Below, piece after piece: positions 6,723 through 9,081 of a stretch of DNA of 9,081 nt (its first letter is position 1; each line of letters begins with the position of its first letter). Source of the stretch: Chthoniobacteraceae bacterium (GTDB taxonomy: Bacteria; Verrucomicrobiota; Verrucomicrobiia; Chthoniobacterales; Chthoniobacteraceae). The notes under the pieces were generated by a model. It ran no database searches, had not been told where the DNA came from, and worked only from the letters and a program-made list of their open reading frames with translations. The stretch lies in the NCBI GenBank assembly GCA_947478975.1, contig CANJYI010000088.1:1-9081 (forward strand). Reading direction: 5' to 3'. The translations under genes were made by a program, and so were the position numbers.

Positions 6723-7196
6723 ATGTCCAACCTTGTTTCCGGCTCCGCCGCCCCCGCCTTTTCTGCCGTAGCGGTCGGCGGTCCCTACGGCGACGGCACC
6801 GCAGTCAGCCTTTCTGATTTCGCAGGAAAGAATGTCGTTCTCTATTTTTATCCGAAGGACGACACGCCCGGTTGCACCACCCAAGCTTGTGGTTTACGCG
6901 ATATCTGGGCGGAACTCTCCAATAAGGCAGTCGTATTCGGGGTAAGCACTGATCCGGAAAAGAGTCACCGTAAGTTTATCGATAAGTATTCCCTCCCCTT
7001 TGCTCTTTTGAGTGATACCACGCACCAACTGGTGGAGAGTTACGGGGTTTGGGTGGAGAAAAGCATGTACGGCAAAACCTACATGGGTACGGAGCGCTCC
7101 ACTTTTGTCATCGGTCCCGATGGCGTGCTCAAAGCGGTTTTCCGCAAGGTCAAACCCGCCGACCACGCCCAGCAGCTTCTAGACGTCCTCCACTGA
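6723..7196 (+). CDS. bcp: Thioredoxin-dependent peroxiredoxin, Bcp/PrxQ type
   Basis: A 157-residue cytoplasmic thiol peroxidase that reduces hydrogen peroxide and organic peroxides using thioredoxin. The active site YFYPKDDTPGCTTQACGLRD (41-60) carries the peroxidatic cysteine C51, the supporting T48, and a resolving cysteine C56 five residues later, the atypical 2-Cys arrangement of Bcp. R125 in GTERSTFVIGPDG (122-134) is the expected active-site arginine. Family members usually read CTTEAC; here the fourth residue is Gln, a mild change. Length is normal. Codon use is visibly less GC-rich at third positions than in the neighbours (many aat, gtt, tat, ttt, gat). It lies 36 bases before the 3D-lipoprotein gene and may be co-transcribed with it. 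Identity is secure; regulation by peroxide cannot be read from the sequence. Confidence 0.96.
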   Translation: MSNLVSGSAAPAFSAVAVGGPYGDGTAVSLSDFAGKNVVLYFYPKDDTPGCTTQACGLRDIWAELSNKAVVFGVSTDPEKSHRKFIDKYSLPFALLSDTTHQLVESYGVWVEKSMYGKTYMGTERSTFVIGPDGVLKAVFRKVKPADHAQQLLDVLH

Positions 7197-7232
7197 GTCC
7201 AGAGCCTCTCCCCTCCTCCCACCTTTTTATTT

Positions 7233-7814
7233 ATGCGCCTCCACTCCCTTTTACTTTTGGCCTTTGCCTTCGCGCTGGCCGCCTGCTCCTCCTCCCCCGC
7301 ACGCAAGCTTCCCAAGTACGAGAAGCCCATCGCACGCACCCGTTTTCAAAGCGTCCGCACCACCGCCTACACGCACTCGGAATCCGACCATCTCGTCTAC
7401 GGCCGCAAGTCCGCACTGGGCACCACCCTCCGCTCCGGCTCCATCAACAGCGCCGCCGCCGACTGGGCTCGCTGGCCGGCGGGCACCGTGTTCCGCATCT
7501 GCAGCACGGGCGAAGTTTACCAGGTGGACGACTACGGTTGGGCCCTGACGGGACGCAACACCATCGACCTGTACAAGCCGTCGCGCGGCTCAATGAACGC
7601 CTGGGGTTTGAGGCAGGAGCGTATTGAGGTGATCCGCTGGGGCGACGCCTGGGCCAGTTACAAGAAGATGAAGCCCGCGGCAAAGTACGCGCATGTCGCG
7701 CAGATGTTGCGTGACATCAAGCGGTTCCACTCAGGCGGCTCCCCGGGGCCGCTCCCTGTCGCGCAGGCGGAGCCCCCGACGGTCGCCTTGGTCCGCCCCC
7801 CTGTCGCGGAGTAG
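7233..7814 (+). CDS. 3D-domain lipoprotein (double-psi barrel, cell-wall associated)
   Basis: A 193-residue exported lipoprotein. Residues 1-18 form a lipoprotein signal: positive MRLH, a hydrophobic run, and the lipobox LAAC with C18 as the lipidated residue. Residues 39-138 form a 3D domain, the small double-psi barrel also found at the C-terminus of lytic transglycosylase MltA. TTAY at 43-46, AADW (D77), PAGTVFRI (82-89), VDDYGWALTGRNTIDLY (D100 and D112) and the closing WGLRQERIEVIRWG fit the family, and its three aspartates are present. The tail after 165 is Pro/Ala-rich. No MltA or LysM domain is attached, so whether it cuts peptidoglycan or only binds it is unknown. There is no Shine-Dalgarno sequence before ATG 7233, only a pyrimidine-rich stretch; the signal peptide fixes this start. 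Confidence 0.8.
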   Translation: MRLHSLLLLAFAFALAACSSSPARKLPKYEKPIARTRFQSVRTTAYTHSESDHLVYGRKSALGTTLRSGSINSAAADWARWPAGTVFRICSTGEVYQVDDYGWALTGRNTIDLYKPSRGSMNAWGLRQERIEVIRWGDAWASYKKMKPAAKYAHVAQMLRDIKRFHSGGSPGPLPVAQAEPPTVALVRPPVAE

Positions 7815-7848
7815 GCTTCCCAGCCTGACGCTCCCCCGCCGGAGCGTC
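7813..7848 (+). terminator. Two tandem stem-loops at the end of the 3D-lipoprotein gene
   Basis: First hairpin: aggct (7813-7817), loop tccc, agcct (7822-7826); it begins inside the stop codon. Second hairpin, immediately next: gacgctcc (7827-7834), loop cccgcc, ggagcgtc (7841-7848), a perfect 8-base GC-rich stem. No T run follows, so they may act as a weak or Rho-assisted terminator or as an mRNA 3' end stabiliser. Confidence 0.45.
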
Positions 7849-7889
7849 CGGGATGGCGCGTCATTCTCCCAGCCAGACTCAGGCCTGCG

Positions 7890-7925
7890 CTGATTCACAC
7901 CCCTTTCAAAAGGGTGTTGAATCAG
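7890..7925 (+). promoter_or_regulatory. Inverted repeat directly upstream of the FecR-like gene
   Basis: The left arm ctgattcacaccc (7890-7902) pairs with gggtgttgaatcag (7912-7925), with one extra base bulged in the right arm and a short A/T-containing loop. The repeat ends 3 bases before the ATG at 7929. The right arm holds the only purine patches (aaaggg, caggg) that could serve as a ribosome binding site, so folding would hide them. It could equally be a protein-binding operator or a dispersed repeat. Confidence 0.5.
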
Positions 7926-7928
7926 GGC

Positions 7929-8771
7929 ATGAAGCTCAATGGACGGCGGGTACGTGGACTGGTGGGAGCATGTGCAGTTCTGTGCGGGCACGGGGTGGAG
8001 GCCAGCTCCTTTAGAGTGGCAGAGGCCAGTGGGGCGCAACGCTGGGTCTCCGAACGGGAACGCGAGCCCCTGGCTGCGGGGCAGGGCGCGGTTGCTCCCT
8101 GGCGTGCCGTCACCGGAGAGGGCGGGCGCCTTCTTCTTTTCGGGGGCGGTATCCGGCTGGAGTTCATGGGCCGTTGCGACACCGAACTGGCGGCCATGTC
8201 CCGCCCCCTTGATGCACAGCAGGTGCACACTTTTTTGAAGCCCGGGCCCGCCGGGGGACCGGTCAGAGCCTCCGATTCGGTTTTCAACCTGCGGGAGGGA
8301 ACCCTGCTGGCGGAAATAGGGGAACGGCCTCTTTCACTTTCCTGTCCCCAGCTCCAGGTGGATGCACGGAGCGCCGTCTTCGCCATCACTTCCACGCCTT
8401 CCCAAGGCGCGCTGCTGACTGTGCTGGCGGGGCAGGTCAAGGTCCGCACCCAGGATCGTTCCGTGATTTTCGTCGGTCCCGGCAAAAGCCTTCGCGTCGC
8501 CAGCGGCATTCCGCCCCGTCTTGGGCTTTTGGATGAAAGCCCGGACAGCCAGGAGCACAAGCGGGGTCTGATGCGTCTTTCCAGTGCGGAGATTCCAGGC
8601 GCGGCAAGCCTCACACAAGAGACGCCCGACGCGGTGGGCACTGGAGCAGAGGCGCCCTTTGACCTCAGCCGCAGGCGCCGTGCCGCCCTCCTGACCGCCC
8701 CGAGTCCCGACCAAATCGGTCTGCCGGAGGTCTCTCCGGAATTGCCACAGACGCCCACGCTTAAACCCTAA
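7929..8771 (+). CDS. Exported FecR-like domain protein
   Basis: A 280-residue protein with a Sec signal at residues 1 to about 26 (MKLNGRRVRG then a hydrophobic core ending HGVEASS). The middle resembles stand-alone FecR-domain proteins: GEGGRLLLFGGGIRLEF (63-79), then LREGTLLAEI (121-130), QLQVDARSAVFAI (141-153), TVLAGQVKVRT (164-174) and VGPGKSLRVASG (182-193). The usual GT-x-F of the family reads SAVFAI here. There is no cytoplasmic anti-sigma segment or transmembrane helix after the signal, so it is probably periplasmic rather than a sigma regulator. The last 80 residues are low-complexity, Pro/Ser/Arg-containing. A GTG at 7914 gives five extra residues; I prefer ATG 7929 because it gives a standard signal peptide and leaves the inverted repeat outside the gene. 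Function unknown; the domain call is by eye. Confidence 0.65.
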   Translation: MKLNGRRVRGLVGACAVLCGHGVEASSFRVAEASGAQRWVSEREREPLAAGQGAVAPWRAVTGEGGRLLLFGGGIRLEFMGRCDTELAAMSRPLDAQQVHTFLKPGPAGGPVRASDSVFNLREGTLLAEIGERPLSLSCPQLQVDARSAVFAITSTPSQGALLTVLAGQVKVRTQDRSVIFVGPGKSLRVASGIPPRLGLLDESPDSQEHKRGLMRLSSAEIPGAASLTQETPDAVGTGAEAPFDLSRRRRAALLTAPSPDQIGLPEVSPELPQTPTLKP

Positions 8772-8775
8772 CTCC

Positions 8776-9081
8776 TTGAAGAAAACCTCACTAACTTTAC
8801 TTGTTGCGCCGCTTGTGCTTGCACAATCCACTGGCGCCAGTGTGCCCGCTCCTCCGGCCGCCTTCGTTGAACCGGGCCTTCCCTTTTTCGGACAGGAAGG
8901 CCGGCTCGACCTCTCCGGCGCGCGCCCGCATCCATCCCCCCTTCAGGCGGGTGGCCCCCTGCTTGATTCTGCGGACTCGCTCGGCCTGGACCCTGCATCC
9001 GACCAAGCCATCCTCTCCGCACTGAATGCCCGCGGCTACGAAGCCCTGTTTCCGAAGCCGCCAGTCGAGGACGTCTACCCG
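8776..9081 (+). CDS. Secreted protein of unknown family (N-terminal part)
   Basis: An open frame of 102 codons runs from a TTG at 8776 to the right edge without a stop. Read with initiator Met it starts MKKTSLTLLVAPLVLAQSTG, a textbook Sec signal with cleavage likely after Ala, Ser or Gly near residues 16-21. The mature part seen so far is rich in Pro, Ala, Leu and Gly (VPAPPAAFVEPGLPFFGQEG near the start) with no domain I recognise; ILSALNARGYEALFP at 79-93 is the most structured-looking piece. The TTG lies 4 bases after the FecR-like stop, so the two genes are almost certainly one transcript. No Shine-Dalgarno sequence precedes it, and no ATG is available in frame, so the start rests on the signal peptide alone. 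A continuing large outer-membrane or surface protein is possible but not shown. Confidence 0.6.
   Translation, partial: MKKTSLTLLVAPLVLAQSTGASVPAPPAAFVEPGLPFFGQEGRLDLSGARPHPSPLQAGGPLLDSADSLGLDPASDQAILSALNARGYEALFPKPPVEDVYP

Noticed and set aside
6523..6884. Short open frames on both strands in the pgsA-bcp spacer (6523-6771 + and 6600-6884 -).
   Set aside because: They overlap the bcp start, are composed of simple Pro/Ser/Leu or Gly-rich stretches, and have no ribosome site.
7849..7889. The palindrome caggcctg (7880-7887) and the repeated cccagcc near 7820 and 7869 in the gap before the FecR-like gene.
   Set aside because: An 8-base palindrome and a 7-base repeat are too short to separate from chance in GC-rich DNA.
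7922..8758. A 278-codon open frame on the - strand opposite the FecR-like gene.
   Set aside because: Its product is Arg/Ser/Pro-rich with no signal or motif, whereas the + strand frame has a signal peptide and FecR-like pattern.
1..9081. Search by eye for CRISPR arrays, tRNA or rRNA genes, transposases, insertion-sequence ends, toxin-antitoxin pairs and defence genes.
   Set aside because: No regularly spaced repeats, cloverleaf-like sequences, transposase motifs or defence-gene motifs were seen; apart from the last two genes the content is standard metabolism and housekeeping.

Overview
The window is a piece of a GC-rich bacterial chromosome with tightly packed genes. It has no RNA genes, CRISPR arrays, insertion sequences or phage genes that I can see. 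The gene content (a deoxysugar operon, stand-alone 3D-domain lipoprotein, exported FecR-like protein, and several starts without Shine-Dalgarno sequences) would suit a Gram-negative carbohydrate degrader. I lean towards the Verrucomicrobiota/Opitutales side of the PVC group, but this is an impression from family resemblance, not a demonstrated assignment.

Region 1 (1-4136, + strand) is an operon for catabolism of a 6-deoxyhexose such as L-fucose or L-rhamnose. It holds the end of an FucU-type mutarotase, a divergent FucI-fold isomerase, a class II (Zn) aldolase and a RhaB-type kinase. The last three overlap by ATGA (4 bases), so they are very probably translationally coupled. In order of action the route would be: anomer conversion, aldose to ketose, phosphorylation of the ketose at C1, and cleavage to dihydroxyacetone phosphate and L-lactaldehyde. 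The set mixes fuc-type (mutarotase, isomerase) and rha-type (kinase) families. No lactaldehyde-handling enzyme, transporter or regulator lies inside the window.

Region 2 (4137-6445) is a strong GC-rich hairpin flanked by A and T runs, which can terminate transcription from both sides, followed by two - strand housekeeping genes. These are pgsA (phosphatidylglycerophosphate synthase type) and, 41 bases downstream, der (double GTPase for 50S ribosome assembly). Both proteins carry hydrophilic, basic C-terminal tails.

Region 3 (6446-7814) is a 277-base AT-richer divergent spacer holding a decamer-type repeat, then a Bcp peroxiredoxin and a lipoprotein with a 3D (three-aspartate, double-psi barrel) domain on the + strand.

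Region 4 (7815-9081) begins with three consecutive stem-loops in a 114-base gap. The third ends just before the start of an exported FecR-like protein. Four bases after that gene a secreted protein of unknown family starts with TTG and runs off the window. The least explained part of the window is this final pair and the hairpins in front of it. Everything else is recognisable, and no stretch over 300 bases is without a gene.
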